From Gnetum montanum (Eukaryota > Streptophyta > Gnetopsida > Gnetales > Gnetaceae), in assembly GCA_015680685.1 (NCBI GenBank), contig MNCI01009146.1, forward strand, positions 2,050 to 66,049: a stretch of DNA of 64,000 nucleotides, in the 5' to 3' direction. Positions 1-11,215 of this stretch are shown piece by piece. A model generated the notes under the pieces. It ran no database searches. It was not told the origin of the DNA and saw nothing but the letters and a program-made list of their open reading frames with translations. Made by a program: the position numbers and the translations under genes. Each line of letters starts with the position of its first letter. Position 1 is the first letter of the stretch.

Positions 1-954
1 ATTCACTATCACTTCTATGGCAAAATTTTAACAGAAATTTCTATCGGGCAACAAGAACAATAAAAGCAATCTAAAAATCCCAAAATTACTTGCCAAGGAT
101 GATACTATCTAAACCACTAGCTAAGCAATTTAAACAAAACAAAAAATGAAATGCATAACTCACAGGACCATAACAAAGAGGCTGAAATCTTTATTCTAGC
201 AAGCCATCTTTTAAACAGTCTTCTTTACAAATCTTCCAAGTGTGATGATGATGCTCCTTCTTGATGTCCTCTCCCCCCTTTTTTCCTTTTACCTTGAAGG
301 CTATTTATAGGATTCCAAGGTAGGTAGGGAAGTTACAATTTCAAAAATATCTCTCCTAACTTTTCTCTCAAGTAACTTGACTAACCAATTAGAAAATTCC
401 TTGCCCAACAAGTTAGGAGGTTACTTGCCCAACAAGTTAGGTAAATAAAATTAAAATACAATATATTCAACCACAAAACAGATAAAAAAGGTTGCAATTG
501 ACAAGTGGCCTTGGTATTTATAATATAAAATTAAAATACAATATATGTCCCTTTATTTTGCTTATTCAAATGAGATGTCAAGTTTAAAATATCAAAACTA
601 TCTCAAATATCTTTCCTAACTTCTTAGACTAACCAATTAGAAGATAAGTTAGGAGAAGGTTAAGTAGTTAGGGAGTCAGGAAGTTATGCATAAAATGAGG
701 AGCATTTTATGCTAACTTTAATATAATGGGGACTTCATAGGATAATTAAATTTGCAAATCCTCAATGGCATTTCATAACTTGGGATAATTGGAAGCAAGT
801 CTCTAAATCAAGGTGTCACATTATAAGTATTTCAATGGTCATAATATGTGTATATATATGTTTGATTAAACCACCGATACTCCCGTGAAGCTATAGATTA
901 ATGTTTATTTTATATGTACCTTGGTGCAAAGTTTATGGTTAAAACCTTGGTCTT
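1..954. repeat. AT-rich segment with short internal direct repeats
   Basis: No coding region is visible. Three short direct repeats occur: CTTGCCCAACAAGTTAGG at 400-417 and 424-441, AAAATTAAAATACAATATAT at 447-466 and 527-546, and GACTAACCAATTAGAA at 379-394 and 627-642. They suggest local duplications in an old non-coding sequence, perhaps a decayed transposon end. No terminal structure or target duplication was recognised. Confidence 0.5.
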
Positions 955-1660
955 GCCTGTAAAAATCGCGCGTCACCGTGGAGGTTTCATCACGGTTTCA
1001 GGCAACGGTCTTTCTCCTTCTTTTTTGCCGAGAAACTGCACCGATTCAAACTGTCCCCGCGCTAGAAGGCCCTGCAAAATCGTAACCGACGATCACCGCG
1101 GGAAAGGCCCTGCAACTGCAATCCGACTCCGCCGTGCCCTGCAACTGCAATCCGACTTCGCCGTTGCGTGCTAGAGAAGAAAGGGGTTTTCTTTTGAAAG
1201 ATAACGCGCCCAAAATAGAGGGTTTAAATTGCCCGAACTGTTTTTGTTTTGCCCCCAAAATTGATTTAGGGCTTCCTGCGTTTTTGTTTGAAAATTTTCC
1301 CTTGAATCTTTACCGCCATTGCCACTGATTGTAGAACCAAGGGCCAACGTTTTATGGGTCTGTATTCTGCTGAAATTACCTGCAAAAACCTTCAGAACTG
1401 CCGCAGCCTCACCACCAAAATCGCAACAACATATCCTACGTTTTTATTTCATGTGCAGCTGAATGTCACGCGGCAGTTTGTGGGGTTTCTGTGCACCTTG
1501 AGATCATTTTGAAGCAACAAACCAGCAACGTCAATGGCTGCGGTGGCATGGAGAGACGGATGCAGTGATGTTTGCTGGCTTGGCCGTAGATTTACGGTGG
1601 CCATGGACCGTCCTGTAGCATCACGGTCTTCGTTTTCCTTTCGCTGATTCTGCATAATTT
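955..1660. other. CpG-rich block of unknown nature
   Basis: This block is clearly richer in G+C and CpG than the AT-rich DNA on both sides, with many CG dinucleotides (for example around 967-1000, 1030-1060 and 1080-1170). Short reading frames cover parts of it on both strands, but none resembles a known protein family. It could be the promoter or first exon of a host gene whose remainder lies outside or was lost, an LTR of an unrecognised element, or a recent insertion that has not yet lost its CpGs. It directly precedes the truncated end of element A2. Confidence 0.45.
1107..1164. repeat. 29-bp tandem repeat, two copies
   Basis: Two adjacent 29-base units start at 1107 and 1136 and differ at one position (CTCC versus CTTC). 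They lie in the CpG-rich block. The near-identity implies a recent duplication compared with the rest of the window. Confidence 0.9.
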
Positions 1661-1924
1661 TTGAACACTCGGGCGTTGTTTATTTTTGATTAATTCCTAT
1701 TTCTTTCCAATGTTGTCTTAACCGAATTTAATCAATGGGCAACTTTGTTCTTTTACATGAATAACGTACTTCCTTCCTTGCCATAGTACTAATTTCTGAT
1801 TTTATCAACAAGATAATTTGGCACCTTTATTTTATATTCAGAAGACTTTAACATCAATTTTTTTTACTAGTGAATCAATATTCTAAAAACACCCATCAAC
1901 CTTCAACACTAAAGCTGTAATTTA

Positions 1925-2150
1925 CTCATAACCATAGATTCCTCCAACATTTTGAATAAAATATTTTAACTGCTCCATGGAATGGCCAAATGTGCCAACA
2001 AATGGCTTTTCATTATTCAAACAAGCATACTCCATGCTGGTAGGTAAAGTTTCCAAATCTAAGGGCTCATGTTTGAAATTTTCAAGGATTTCCAACTCTT
2101 CTCAATAAGTGTCATCAGTTTCATCATTAAAGAGTTGGTAATGAATTCAC
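1925..2150 (-). pseudogene. pol fragment: protease-RT linker of A2
   Basis: The minus-strand translation contains an EPLDLETLP-type stretch with nearby FKHEPLDL. It aligns with the A1 segment around 35140-35240 (FKQEPLDLKLFP), which precedes the RT palm domain. The match continues weakly for about 30 codons and then ends at the left border of the element. No RT catalytic motif is present. The assignment rests on similarity to A1 within this window. Confidence 0.7.
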
Positions 2151-2369
2151 TGTAGTTAATCCATGCCTTTAACATAGGCACTTATTAGGTTCTCAGCTAG
2201 TTCCATGTAGAGTGTGTTGCTTTAAGAGTCAGTGGTTAGCCATTGGGTTCCCTCTTGATTTATGGTTGGTGCATATAAGCACCTTTGTATTTTAGATTCA
2301 TTTGCACAATATCTACATGTTGTGATTGATGTACTTTTGATGATCCATAGTTTCTACACATAGTTGCAC

Positions 2370-2620
2370 CCTATATCACTATACATGATGCATAAAACTC
2401 TCTTCTTCTCAATCTTTTCTAATGCATTTTCCTTGGAAAACTCCAAGCAAAGGTCTCTAATGCCCAGCCATGCATCAATGGTAGTTAACCAAGTCCTTTC
2501 CATGATGATTGGAAAGTCCCTCTTAAAATTATCAACATATATCTCTAGGAAGTCAATAGTATAAGACCACTCATAGATGCTAGTTTGAAAGAATGATCAT
2601 TTTCTAGATCTAGTTTCCAA
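2370..2620 (-). pseudogene. retropepsin (protease) C-terminal fragment of A2
   Basis: On the minus strand this encodes a segment with the motifs FPIIMERTWLTTIDAWLG and KIEKKRVLCI. They correspond to FQIIMGRAWLNTIDACLG and KIERKRVPCI of element A1. This is the flap and late part of the retroviral-type aspartic protease, where plant Gypsy elements usually read I-x-GRPWL. The change of GRAW to ERTW suggests decay. The catalytic DSG triad region upstream was not found intact. Confidence 0.7.
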
Positions 2621-2947
2621 ACTACTCATCTGAGGAGTTGACTATAGGTGAATAGCCCTAGTAGCATTACATTGCTATGGCTAGGTTGAAATTTCATCGT
2701 AAATTGATTGGGTGGGTGATAATTGGATTGAAGGTAGAGGGACATGTGTAGAAGGATGAGGAGGATGATAAGGATATGGGGATTTCCCTCTTAGATATGG
2801 ATATTGAGCTTTGTAACACTCAAGAGGGTAGTAATGATGTTAAAATGAGCTATGACCAGAAGAGTCACATGGAGAAATGGGATGTTAAACATAGTACCCA
2901 TATGGATCAAGATGTATGTAAGGTTACTACTACCTTGGTTGTGGCAT

Positions 2948-3003
2948 CCCCCCTGCACCCCCCACTGCCCCACCACCCCCGCCGCCCCGCCACTCCCCCC
3001 CCC
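2948..3003. repeat. C-rich low-complexity tract
   Basis: Runs of C interrupted by A, G and T (CCCC with CACC or GCC spacers) fill 56 bases inside the A2 gag region. On the minus strand the tract reads G-rich. The corresponding position in A1 gag is not G-rich, so the tract arose in A2. It could adopt i-motif or G-quadruplex structures. Confidence 0.85.
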
Positions 3004-3009
3004 GATTAT

Positions 3010-4985
3010 GGATGCTACCACTAATGATACTGCTAAAATTGTTTTGGAGGAGTTCCACTTGGATAAGAGATTTTTTGTTGGTGGAACCACCTTGGATTTC
3101 CTTGAGGATAAGGTAATCTTCTAGGTCCGTTTGGCCAATTTAGGATTTAAAGTGTACACTCTAGATTCCTACAAGTGTGACACAACTAGGGATCATCCCT
3201 TATGATATTTGTATTGGTAGATGTCACATCCACCATCATCATCTAATTTGGACTACACAACCTCCTCTATGGTACTAGCTTTATCCTTACTCTTTTGGTG
3301 GACATGTTCAGCTTTCTTCTTTCTCCTATGATTATGATCACTACTTTGCTCTTTCGAGGCCTTTGCTATTTTTAGAGTAGTTTGAAACTTTTCATCCAAA
3401 GAGTATCACATTTTATCAACATTAGTCAAAATTTTTGAAATAGACTTCAAGATTGGCAAGGTCTTTTGTTGCACCACCTCATCAAGTGGTATCTCCTCCT
3501 CATTGTCACAAAACTAGACTTTTCTTTTTTTGATGGAAGGATCTAGGTTGTACTCCTTCATACTTTCTCTTTTCCTTAGCTCTCTTTCTTCTTTAGTAAC
3601 CTACTCAATGAGACTTTGGATCTAAAGATCTCTAATTTTTGATAGCATCCCTTGGGCATAGACCCCAAGAGTTCTTCTTGTTTTTGATTAAAGGCTATCT
3701 ATGATATGATGAAGCTGCTTTCTTTGAAGCTAACCATGACTATGACATTAGTGAAAAGAGAATAGTACTTGCCCATGGCTATGTCCAAGGGTTTATGTGT
3801 TTAGTGTCACCAACTTTGGATTTTCTTTCTTAGGTTGGACACTTAAGAGTACATATGATATTTATCATTAAATAGCTCAAGCATTGTACCCAATCTACAT
3901 ATTGGTTTTAGCTCCAAGGACTAGTACCAACTTTCAGCCTCTTGTATGAGTGTCCTAGGGAACAACTTAAGTTTCTATCATTTATTTTACATGTTATGCA
4001 AGACATAGGCATCATGAAAGGCTTGCAAATGATTTTGTGGATCTAATTTTTAACCCCCTACAAACTTAGGGATATTATTCATATTCAATCACTTTATTCA
4101 ACTATCTTTCACATGCCTTGTCAAAATTCTTAGTACCTGTATGATATTTAGCATATTTTGAGTAGCAAGTAAAGGCTATTCATAGTCATAGCCTCTATGA
4201 TGGCCATGATGCCTATGATGCCATTCGCTACCCCTTCTGTTATGGTGGCACACCTTCCTTGAATGCCCACACCCCTAATCTTGACTAGTCTAGTGGGCCC
4301 CATGATCATCTCTATCTCACTAGTCACCTCCATCACAGTCACGTTCTCTTTGGGTTTAATCAAAGCTAAATAGGGAAAAATAGGATGATGAAGGTAAAGA
4401 GAAAGGATGACTAGCACCATAGTGTCTACCACCTCCTCTTCGATGGTCACAACCATGATCATCATCGTGATGCCTTTTCTTATCCCTACCATCACTCCTA
4501 TCTTTGGATCCCCCATGGTGATAGGATCCATTCATCCCTAAACCAAGATTTTCTACAATGGATTGTAAATTTTGGATCAATCCCTCTTCATCAAAACGAA
4601 GGGGATAAGAGTTAGTGAAATGAGAACCCCTAGAGAAGGAATCCTCACTGTCTTTTTGGCCTAGTAGGAACAATGTGTTATTGAACCATTTTCCATTTGT
4701 AGCTTCATACTGTTTCTCCTATTGCCAATTTATTTTACATTGTGCTTTAGTGGGATGGTAATCATAAGAGTTGTGATCTTGCACAATGTATTTAGCATGG
4801 ATCCTCTAGATGCCCAACCTCATAAGAGTTTGTTAAAGCATCAAAGGAACTGATTGATTAGGTGGTGATAGAATGTTTCCCTTCATGTCCCTCCACCTCA
4901 TCTAGTCATTCCAATGTAGGATGAAGGTGAAATTTGGCACATACTCATCGAGATGAGTATATACTAGTTGACATTGTTAGGGCAC
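3010..4985 (-). pseudogene. gag: gag of A2, degenerate
   Basis: The capsid-like polyprotein is recognised by co-linear similarity to A1 gag. The N-terminal YTHLDEYVPNFTF sits near 4960. A basic His/Asp/Arg-rich stretch (KKRHHDDDHGCDHRRGGG) lies near 4430-4500. A Retrotrans_gag-like core with LFPRTL-x-EAESWYQSLE lies near 3900-4000. A downstream segment containing RRTLGVYAQGML and KEERELRKRES lies near 3580-3700. Stops and frameshifts break it into several frames. In the family, gag forms the cytoplasmic particle that packages element RNA. This copy cannot encode an intact protein. Confidence 0.85.
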
Positions 4986-5198
4986 TGGCTGATTTCATTA
5001 TTCATTCCTTTAATTAGATGTGTGCTTAAATTTTGACAAAGAATCATTGTTGTGAGAAGAAGACATTTGGCTTAGAAGAAAAATTAGTGTGCTTTGTATA
5101 ATTGTTATTTTTTTTAGACTGATTGTGACTTGAAGGTTTGATCCAATGATGTTGAATAATTTTCACTAAGTCCTAGATAGTGCACAAAGTTAACTAAA

Positions 5199-5217
5199 GT
5201 CCTTAACAATAATGCTA
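5199..5217 (-). other. primer-binding site of A2 (decayed tRNA-Asp type)
   Basis: The minus strand reads TAGCATTATTGTTAAGGAC right after the LTR end. It aligns with the A1 site TGGCATTGTTGTCAGGGAC and with the complement of the plant tRNA-Asp 3' end. Almost all differences are transitions, consistent with deamination of a methylated site. Confidence 0.65.
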
Positions 5218-5218
5218 A

Positions 5219-6097
5219 TGATGAGCAATGGGTATACCCTATGCCCAACCATACAAATCACTAGTGTTCACTTAGCAATCTAGTTGAATTCTGTAGACTT
5301 TAGTTCTCTTAGTACACTGGGTTCTAGGTGGTGAAGTTAATTGTTAAAATTGTTGTCTTCCTACTTCCACTTGTGAAGTTCAAGGATATGGTTAAGTGTA
5401 ACTGAGGTATATGATTTTTATCATTTTATCTATTTTATGAATTAAGTTTCCTAAGAATCATGCAAAAATAATAAAGTAATTTAATTGCCAAACTAATGCT
5501 AACACTTCACTAATCCTAACATAAGCATCCATTCTCACTTCCCATACAAATCCTAAACACATATAGCGCTATTGGGTTACCCAACATTAAGCATTACTGG
5601 GATTACCAAGCGTTAGACATATGCTCAAAGTGGTCATACTTATGTTTTTTATTTAATCTATATTAATTAATCAATTAGTTACTTAAAAACATTAAAGGAA
5701 ATTGCTTGAATATTAAATGCTTAAAGAAAATAATTAATCTAGTCCAAGTGTTGCAAGGTTTGATTAGAAAGCTTTTCTTTATTGCCACACACACTAAAGT
5801 GCTTAGGTATAATAGTGCTCAAATAAAGATCCCTACACTCTTTAACTCCTACTATGGGCACTCAAAAAATATTCTAACTTTCAAGTGGAAGAACTACTAG
5901 AGATTCACTACAACTATGAAACTTATGCCATAAATGTAATAGTTGGGTGCACATTTATAGGTGAAGAAGGATGCCTTGTTGATGGGTAGACATAAATGGA
6001 TCAAACCCTACATTGATGGGATCATGTTGACAAGATCCCATTGATAGGGTTGCATCAACAACATCTTGTTAATGTGGCCAAACCATGTAACTCATCA
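5219..6097 (-). repeat. LTR of A2 (5' LTR on minus strand)
   Basis: On the plus strand the segment starts TGATGAG at 5219 and ends CTCATCA at 6091-6097, the same 7-base inverted termini as in A1. The first ~110 bases (CCCAACCATACAAA, then TCTGTAGACT) align with the reverse complement of the A1 LTR tail. Length is about 879 bp, against 900 and 922 in A1. The outer end at 6097 is less certain, because the distance to the TATA motif is larger than in A1. Confidence 0.65.
5953..5959 (-). promoter_or_regulatory. TATA-like box in A2 LTR
   Basis: The minus strand reads TATAAAT in the context CCTATAAATG. This is the counterpart of TATAAATA in the A1 LTRs and probably marks the former Pol II promoter. 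Confidence 0.45.
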
Positions 6098-6659
6098 AAC
6101 ATCTAACTTTAACTGTAGACATATTCGTATAGATGTCTATCTTCAAAGATAGATGTATATTATTTTTCATAGATTTATACTCTACTTTGACACTTTGAAC
6201 TCTGAATCCTTCTCTTGTTACTTTGACATCTCAGTAGTCCTCGAAACATCTTTGTTTGATTTATAGACTCCGTTTTCATACATGTCTTCATTTTGTCAAC
6301 TTAGACTTTGTAACAACATCTCACCATGGATCATGTTCTAAATTAGCTCTTTTTTTGAAGTTCTAGTTCTTTCATGGCCTTGAAAAATTACAAATACACA
6401 CACAATCCATATTATCCATTTTCTTTAAGGTTTTAACATACCAAGAGATCAATAGATTATTCCTATGATCTTATATTATTCATACATTTCATGAGATTTA
6501 ATTTTTTTGATTATTTTATTTTATTTTATTTTCCAACATATATATATTTATGCAATTTTTTATATTCATGCATTTTATTATTCCATTAGTTATTAGGATC
6601 ATGGCTTCATGCTAGATTCCTTCATCTTTTTTTATTACGTAGTTCATTTATTCTCATCT

Positions 6660-7400
6660 CTTACCATGACCAATCTTTACATTAGGGGCTCTACCCAATG
6701 TAATGTTCTTCAACCTAAGGCTTTGGTAGGAGGGTGTTACATCTTTCTCTCTATTTAGTTATGCAGGTTTAATCATCTTCACTAGATTGTTATTATTCTT
6801 TATAATTTTTAGGTTTCTAACATGAGCAACTGATTCAATTATACTAAGCATGTTGAAATTCTTTGAAATAATAATGTTTTCCATCATGTTTTTAAATCCT
6901 AGATCTATTTAGAGAGCTTGAACAATTTTTAAAACTTTTTTTCTATTAGTATATCTATATTCATATTCATCTATTTTTCTTAAGATTTCATACATTCTAG
7001 TAAAGAAGTCTTCGATACTTTCGTTTCTTCCAATATCTAGGGTATCAAATTTTTGTTTGTAGATTAGTTGCTACAATTGTTGATTTTTTAAGGTTCTCTT
7101 ATATTCTAATTCTACATTATCCTGCTTTCTTTGATGATAGTGTGAAAACTATATTTGTTAGAAATAACTTTTGAGTTACTATTCAATGGTATCATGAGAG
7201 CCAAATTTTTATTCTTCTTCTTTGTTTCATATTCTTTGATTTGTAATTTAGTGAATTCTTCAAAATCATGGATGAATTTCAAAAATTTTTCAGCTATTTC
7301 CCAATAATAATTATGTTCAACAAGGACTTTCATCATCCTTATCCATAAGCTAAAATATTTAGAGCCATTAAATATGATGGAGAATCTATCTATGTCTTTT
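6660..7400 (-). pseudogene. gag: Copia-type gag, degenerate
   Basis: The minus-strand translation reads FNGSKYFSLWIRMMKVLV near 7310-7375, the typical start of Copia gag (F-x-G-x-N-Y-x-x-W-x-x-x-M). A Lys/Glu-rich stretch follows. Then IGRNESIEDFFTRMYEI near 6990-7030 matches the family pattern of the UBN2/Retrotran_gag domain (G-x-S-x-x-x-Y/F-F-x-R). LSIIESVAHVRNLK lies further on. A stop interrupts the domain near 6910. No CCHC zinc knuckle was found. The protein would form the capsid of the element. Confidence 0.75.
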
Positions 7401-7427
7401 GTGCATATTTTTGTAGATGAACCTGAT

Positions 7428-7439
7428 GCTCTGATACCA
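7428..7439 (-). other. primer-binding site, initiator tRNA-Met type
   Basis: The minus strand reads TGGTATCAGAGC, an exact match to the standard plant Copia/Gypsy site complementary to the initiator tRNA-Met 3' end. It sits two bases from the probable LTR end (TTTCA). Confidence 0.9.
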
Positions 7440-8477
7440 GGTGAAAGAATTTTAGGTTGAAAAAGAATTACTTCCTTATCTTGACTTCACAATGAATTAG
7501 CTAATAAAATTTATATTTTTGGAAGTCTTAGTAATTTCTATACAATTTGGAAAAATAATGTACTACAAAAGATATCTAGAATCTAAGGTTATACTATGTT
7601 CTTTTCAATATATAAAAAATCACAATAATTTTGATAGTGAAAATTTGAGAGACGATAACTTAAAAGTTGTTATGTTTTTTAGAATAAAATTTTAATTTAA
7701 CCTTTTTACAAATATTAGCTTTCAAATACATCTATAATTACATCAAATCATTATGAGATAAGGGAGAAATAATCCAATCATTAACCATCATTTATTTTGG
7801 TGAAATTTTATTACTTAGAAAATATACAAAATTGTAGAGCATATTTCTCCCAAATTATTATAGATATTGAGATGAAATTTTAGATAAACATAGCCACCTA
7901 CTCTAGCTTTCAAATAAATTTCGAATTTTTGAACAATATTTTAAAATGAATAAGATGTGATTAAAACAATGAATATTCCCAATTCTAACAATTGAACTTC
8001 CAAGATTGACTAAATAATAATGAATGATATTGATGAATGTTGATAAATTGATGAATTGATGATAAACTAGTGGAAGTCTTTTTGAAACTATGATAATGAT
8101 TTCATGATAAAAATTTCCAAGAGGTGCCTTGGATATATATCTGTAACAAGTGGGGAAGATTTTACTAAAAATAATATAATATAGTCCTAATGATAAAAAA
8201 TAACATTAAAACTACCCATAAATTTAAAAATTTTATCTATTTTATTAAAATAGGATCCTATTGTATTAAAAAATAAAAAAGTATTATCTTCTACTCTAAA
8301 AAGCCAAAAGCTATGCTAACGAATCATGCATAAGAAAATAAATAACAAAGCAAAGATCCTAGGTCCTAAATACCAAGGTGTTACATTCCTAGGTAAGTAA
8401 CCTATTGATTGTATCATGAATTTGGATGTTGCTTGACCAAAAAGACCCAATAAGTGGCTTTTTATCATTATTTATAA
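7440..8477. other. Probable Copia LTR remnant, then AT-rich DNA
   Basis: Next to the primer site the plus strand starts TGAAAGAATT at 7442, as expected for a minus-strand LTR ending in CA. The far LTR end could not be found. The rest is AT-rich with no reading frame of interest. Confidence 0.35.
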
Positions 8478-9000
8478 CAAAACAATTTTTTTCATGAACT
8501 TAATCTATATTTCAAAATGATTCCTAATAGAAATGATATTTTTTTGATAACATGCGCAAGAAATAGAATATGCATGGACATGCATGTTACATAATTAAGT
8601 TGATTTTGTAAGAATCCATATTATGTTATTAGTAAAGATTGAAATAACAATGTTTCAAACTACATTTAACAATCATCATACTGACTTTGGAAGTTTCTCA
8701 ACTAAGTAACCTTTACAAATGTCTTACTTTTAATATTACTAACAAAAAATAAATTTTTTAAAAAAGAAATATATTTCAACATGATACCTAAATAAAATAA
8801 ATTTTAGAAATATCATGTTTAATATATAGGACATGCACTACCATTCAATTTAGGTAATTTAGTAGATTCTCTAAAAGAAATTTTATATGTTAGCAATAAA
8901 GTTAGAAAAAGATGATTTCTTTTATGTTTAACATTAAACATGATGTGTTTGGAAGCTGCTCAATTGACAAACCTTTATAGATGCAACATTAATTATTATA
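8478..9000. repeat. Old tandem duplication, two ~260-bp units
   Basis: Two diverged units share landmarks in the same order: TATATTTCA-x-x-ATGAT-x-CCTAA at 8506 and 8770, ATGCA and a later TTTAACA, then TTTGGAAG and a closing region with ACAAACCTTT or ACCTTTACAAA. The offset is 264 bases. A third copy lies at 10525-10795. No protein signal is visible. They may be fragments of an unclassified transposon. Confidence 0.65.
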
Positions 9001-10524
9001 GCTAGTGTATTTCTCTTCTAGCATAATGGATTGCAAAGTGCATTGATGAAGATGATGTTTAGATATTCCTTTTAAGAAATAAACATTTGCAAGGAAAACC
9101 CAAAAATGATAATAGTTGATCTTCTAATAAATTTCTTCACTATTTTATTTTTCCTTATGTCATTTCTATTCTTATTTATCTAGCTTTTAAATAAATTTGG
9201 AAGACATTATGCAAGCTTAGTAAGCATTAAAATTACAATCATATTACAGTTTCAGAAGATATGTTTAAGCAAATTAGCTATGGCAACTTCCTTTTAATGA
9301 AGGACCATAGGTTACTAATTCATCTAGATTGTCTACTAATTAGAGAAAATTTAGTATCACTACAATTTTCTCTCTAGGTATGCATGATAGATGGATTACA
9401 TGAATGATGGCCTTTAGCCTCTATAGTTTAAATAGAAAGAGAAATAAAGATTGTGAAAAATTAATTTTTGATCTTGAGAATTTATTTATAGTTGAAAATA
9501 ATTTTCATTATACTTTTCCAAATATATTTTGAAAGGATGGAAGATCCATTTTTCCATTTAACATCAAAGTTTATTACAAGATTAGTATAAAGAATGATTT
9601 TATTCATTACAAATTCCATAAGGCCTAGAAAATGCAATTATCATTCCACTTTGGGATGAGGAAAAATGAAAGTTATTTGGAAAGATCTTACCTTTCCAAA
9701 ACTTCATATTTTATTAATATTATCTCATTTATCAAGGTCTTTCTATTAATACTTATTTTAAACATATCAAAATTAATTTTCCTCAATGTCCTCTTTATGG
9801 AACTGAAGATACATTTTCTCGTATTTTTTAAAGTGTTTTATCACACAACATGCTTCAAAATGAACATTCAAATTTTTTTACAACTTTAAATAAGAATCAA
9901 TAAAATCATTCTTGGTAATTAATTAGATTTTCCTACTTCTTGTTTCTTTTTCTCTTCTTTTTTTTTTTGCATTTGAATTAGATGCTTTGATGTGTGGTTA
10001 TTCTTTAGTAGTAAGGGTATAACTATGATCTCTCTTTAGGAGTTAAACATTATATTTTCAAAAATGTGACATTTTAGCTAAAATTGTAAGTAAGAAAGCT
10101 TTCAGTGAAAGCTAAAAAGTTAATTTATTTTCTTTAGTATTAATTTCTTATTATTTTGGAGGGTCAATGATGAGAAGTTTTTAGCTTTTGTTGCTATTTT
10201 TTAATATTTTTTAACTAAGTGTTCTTTTATCTTTGGAGCAAGTTTTATCCTTCTCTTTATAAGAAATCCTTTAGTAAAAAGTGAAAACTCATGAGGACAC
10301 ATATAAATAAGGGCAATTTTTGATTATTTTTCTACCATAGAGGAATTTTTTTTTGGATTGGTTATAAGGATAAAAAATTGAAAATACATTCTCAAAACAA
10401 TTAAGATTTTTCTTTAGAATCTAATTTCATTGATCTATTAAACATTGAATTTTTAAATATCATTAATCATTTTCTAGGATATGATATCCCAACTTTTGGA
10501 TATTTCTTTATATCATTTTTATTA
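9001..10524. other. AT-rich DNA without recognised features
   Basis: Long A/T runs and several short reading frames of biased composition occur (for example 9632-9889, rich in F, L and I). These look like products of base composition, not genes. I see no transposon protein motif here. Confidence 0.6.
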
Positions 10525-10795
10525 ACAAAAAATAATTATATCCAAAAACATAAGCTATATTTCAACTTAATGCCTAACAAAAATGAATTTTCTCAATAGC
10601 ATTCCCAATGTACAGAATATGCACAACTATGCAAGTTATGTAATTTAATAGATTAGATTTTCTAAAAAATGTTGAATGTTATAAATAAAATTAAAAGTAA
10701 TGATAATGATAATTACATCTACATTTGACATTCAACATGAGGTATTTGGAAGTTTCTTGATCCAACCATTGATATACATGTCTTTAGAACATTTT
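10525..10795. repeat. Third dispersed copy of the ~260-bp repeat
   Basis: It shares with 8478-9000 the start AACAAAAAATAA, then CTATATTTCAACTTAATGCCTAA at 10555, an internal TGCACAACTATG segment, and the end CATGAGGTATTTGGAAG. Divergence is high, so the copies are old. Confidence 0.6.
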
Positions 10796-10944
10796 GGCTG
10801 ATAAAAACAATTTTTTTCAATTAGATAGGTAATCTAGAGATAATTTTCAATATATATATAATAAAAGTGATACATAATATATTATTGAATGTGTTAAAAT
10901 TACAGCATATAAGGCCTAAATGTTAGACAAAATATAACTACTAT

Positions 10945-11215
10945 ATAAAATGATATAGAATGAGATAGGAGAAGAGATAATAAGGAACAAAATAGAGATG
11001 TAATATAAATAATCTTTAAGATACTATAGAATGAGTTATGAGGAAAGAGAAAAATGGATAAATTGAGAAAAAAATACAACTTATATATGAAATTCTATGG
11101 AATGAGTTAAGAAAGGAGTGAAAAGGAATAGAAATAGATAGGATACAACTTATATGTTAGATGCTATATAATGAGTTATGAGAAGAGAGAATAAGCTACA
11201 AAATATAGATAACCT
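10945..11215. repeat. ~71-bp tandem repeat, four diverged units
   Basis: The anchor TATAGAATGAG (variants TATGGAATGAG and TATATAATGAG) recurs at 10954, 11025, 11096 and 11165, a spacing of 71, 71 and 69 bases. Between anchors each unit has a purine-rich run (GAGAAGAGA-like), and the middle units share ACAACTTATAT. This is a short minisatellite without coding potential. Confidence 0.8.

Larger units (their letters stand above)
1925..6097 (-). mobile_element. Ty3/Gypsy relic A2 (Athila/Tat-like), truncated in pol
   Basis: Read on the minus strand, the order is LTR (6097 to 5219), primer site, gag, protease and the linker before reverse transcriptase. The element then stops near 1925 and no RT, integrase or second LTR follows. 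Encoded segments match the complete element A1 (30829-40949) along gag, protease and pol start, and the LTR ends and primer region match as well, so A1 and A2 are one family. A2 is more decayed. The truncation lies next to unrelated DNA, which points to a deletion or rearrangement. Confidence 0.85.
6640..7443 (-). mobile_element. Ty1/Copia relic (5' internal region)
   Basis: A perfect initiator tRNA-Met primer site is followed, in the expected direction, by a Copia-type gag (UBN2-like). Together they define the 5' internal part of a Copia element on the minus strand. No protease, integrase or RT was recognised to the left, so the element is truncated near 6640, next to the A2 LTR end at 6097. 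The adjoining LTR should begin near 7442 (see that entry). Confidence 0.75.

Noticed and set aside
914-1328. Overlapping open frames on both strands in the CpG-rich block as genes
   Set aside because: They overlap each other in several frames, contain no family motif, and are open mainly because of higher G+C. The block is reported as unknown instead.
2364-2564. Plus-strand frame of 66 codons
   Set aside because: It is the shadow of the minus-strand protease fragment of A2, which has clear similarity to A1.
4148-4531. Minus-strand 127-codon frame rich in Met and Ile
   Set aside because: It overlaps the His/Asp/Arg-rich gag frame of A2 in another frame; its composition is the frame-shifted image of that region.
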